From the NCBI GenBank assembly GCA_041485385.1, contig JBGPJM010000227.1, positions 1 to 7,699 of the forward strand: a stretch of 7,699 bases of DNA, in the 5' to 3' direction. Source of the DNA: JBGPJM01 sp041485385. Lineage in GTDB: Bacteria > Planctomycetota > Phycisphaerae > Phycisphaerales > UBA1924. This document shows, in pieces, positions 6,950 to 7,699 of the stretch. Within the stretch, counting starts at the first letter, position 1. Each line of letters starts with the position of its first letter. Made by a program: the position numbers and the translations under genes. Below the pieces are notes generated by a model. The model did no database searches, had not been told where the DNA came from, and saw nothing but the letters and a program-made list of their open reading frames with translations.

Positions 6950-7359
6950 TCACGCGGCCGTATCGGCGGCCATCGCCCCCGCAGCGGCTATCGCGACCGC
7001 GGCGCCTGTGAACCCGGCCACGCCCTCGCTGAGGTTGCGGTCCACCCGCCTCGCCCGCAGCCACCCGCGCAGCGCGTGCGCGCCCACGATCAGCGACAGG
7101 ATCGCGCCGACGGCGATGTAGACGATCGCCTTGCCCACCGAGCTGTTGCGCGCCACGCCGCCCGAAGAGTGTGATGCCCCCGCCAGCAGCGCCGTGAGCA
7201 TGCACGCGTATCCCAGCAGGACCGCGGCGGCCAGGCCGAGCGGCGCACCTGCCGCCCGAGCTCGTGCCCCACGAGCACCCGTGCAGAGGCCACGGCGCCG
7301 GCAGGGTCCAGGTCCACCAGGGCGCGCGGGAGGAGCGGCAGGCCCGGCGCGTAGTCCAT
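6950..7359 (-). pseudogene. Small membrane protein gene interrupted by a one-base frameshift
   Basis: A start at 7359 has AGAGGAG five bases upstream and reads MDYAPGLPLLPRALVDLDPA and on to VLVGHELGR. After about 7252 that frame turns into Arg/Trp-rich shadow sequence. The frame one base back continues AGAPLGLAAAVLLGYACMLT and runs to a stop at 6950. Joined, the product would be about 136 residues with two clear membrane segments (LGLAAAVLLGYACMLTALLA and AIVYIAVGAILSLIVGAHAL), a basic loop (LRARRVDRN) and a third Ala/Gly-rich segment near the C-terminus. The ATG at 7201 would cut the first membrane segment in half, so it is unlikely to be the true start. The shift may be a missing G in the assembly or a real mutation. 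The family was not recognised. Confidence 0.55.
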
Positions 7360-7364
7360 GGGAG

Positions 7365-7371
7365 CTCCTCT
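7365..7371 (-). promoter_or_regulatory. Ribosome binding site of the small membrane protein gene
   Basis: AGAGGAG on the minus strand lies five bases before the ATG at 7359. It has the same sequence as the site in front of the 2761-6441 gene and decides the start upstream of the frameshift. Confidence 0.65.
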
Positions 7372-7487
7372 CTTGGAGTTCTCATGGCTATCGGAAGAAC
7401 GCGCGGAGGTGGTGCGTTCACCTCGCCACCTCCCGCAAACCGGGGCCGTCCCTCCCCATCTCGCCGCGACGAGTCCGAGTCGGGGAA

Positions 7488-7515
7488 GGCACTGGGCATC
7501 GGGCATCAGGCACTC
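7488..7515. repeat. Four tandem copies of a 7-base unit
   Basis: The copies are GGCACTG, GGCATCG, GGCATCA and GGCACTC, so GGCA is fixed and the last three bases vary. The repeat lies about 130 bases upstream of the membrane protein start, outside any supported gene. Confidence 0.6.
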
Positions 7516-7564
7516 GAAAAGCAGCCGCGGAACATGCTGGTTAGTCGAGCGAACGTCCCCAAAA

Positions 7565-7604
7565 GCGCGCCAAAACCATGGGGTATTCCCCCGTTTGGGC
7601 GCGC
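7565..7604 (-). terminator. Strong hairpin followed by TTTT on the minus strand
   Basis: The arms 7565-7576 and 7593-7604 pair over 11 of 12 positions, with a 4-base inner stem (7580-7583 with 7588-7591) closing a TATT loop. On the minus strand the stem is followed by TTTT (7564-7561) and then GGGG, so the T-run is short. It could terminate a minus-strand transcript entering from the right of the window. On the plus strand there is no T-run. Confidence 0.45.
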
Positions 7605-7699
7605 AGTCGGACATGCCCATGGGGCACCCGAGACGATGAAAAAACGGGTCGTGGCGTTACCCTTGGGGAGCGGGTGCTCGCCGAGGGCGGAGGCCGAAC

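Larger units (their letters stand above)
7372..7699. other. Stretch without a convincing gene
   Basis: No frame here has protein-like composition over its length together with a ribosome binding site. It holds a 7-base tandem repeat (7488-7515) and a strong hairpin (7565-7604). A plus-strand ATG at 7636 opens a frame (MKKRVVALPLGSG) that runs off the right edge. It has no clear ribosome binding site and is too short to judge. Confidence 0.5.

Noticed and set aside
6879..7499. Minus-strand frame of 206 codons over the membrane protein region
   Set aside because: It is a third-frame shadow with Arg/Gly-rich composition. It lacks the membrane segments seen in the other frame and has no ribosome binding site.
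7131..7639. Plus-strand frames of 137 and 93 codons
   Set aside because: They are antisense to the small membrane gene or its leader, rich in Pro, Arg and Ala, and have no start signal.
7636..7698. Plus-strand ATG with MKKRVVALPLGSG running off the right edge
   Set aside because: The start resembles a signal peptide, but there is no ribosome binding site and only 21 codons are visible, so it cannot be supported as a gene.

Overview
The window looks like chromosomal DNA from a GC-rich planctomycete, most likely of the Phycisphaerae type. The main grounds are the large secreted protein at 2761-6441, which ends in two dockerin-like calcium-binding repeats and a terminal Gly-Cys, and the NxxGxxAF-type repeats and LamG-containing architecture of its neighbour. 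No taxonomic marker gene is present, so the assignment is an inference from protein style.

Layout: positions 1-2607 (minus strand) hold the first 869 codons of a large secreted protein that runs off the left edge without a stop codon. It has a signal peptide, seven NxxGxxAF-like repeats (probably a beta-propeller), a LamG domain, a Cys-rich beta-sandwich region and the start of a C-terminal jelly-roll module. After a 153-base gap, positions 2761-6441 (minus strand) hold a complete 1226-residue paralogue. It has a different N-terminus but the same LamG, Cys-rich and jelly-roll core, and ends in a paired dockerin-like module. The two genes lie head to tail, with 2761-6441 upstream, and may be co-transcribed. 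They share a 119-base block of perfect identity exactly at the start of the C-terminal module (1-119 and 3448-3566), although the sequence just outside it on the 5' side has diverged.

From 6442 to 6949 there is no convincing intact gene. This stretch has lower-quality coding signal, four consecutive hairpins (6650-6886), all five CTAG tetranucleotides seen in the window, and on the plus strand a short segment (6622-6687) resembling the first residues of planctomycete ECF sigma factors. Positions 6950-7359 (minus strand) encode a small membrane protein that is readable only if a one-base frameshift near 7252 is allowed. Positions 7372-7699 appear non-coding and contain a 7-base tandem repeat and a strong hairpin followed by four T on the minus strand.

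The two big proteins are probably exported, disulfide-rich, multi-domain surface or extracellular proteins that bind polymers or partners through their lectin-like domains. No enzymatic active site was recognised, and no known defence, mobile or biosynthetic system was found.
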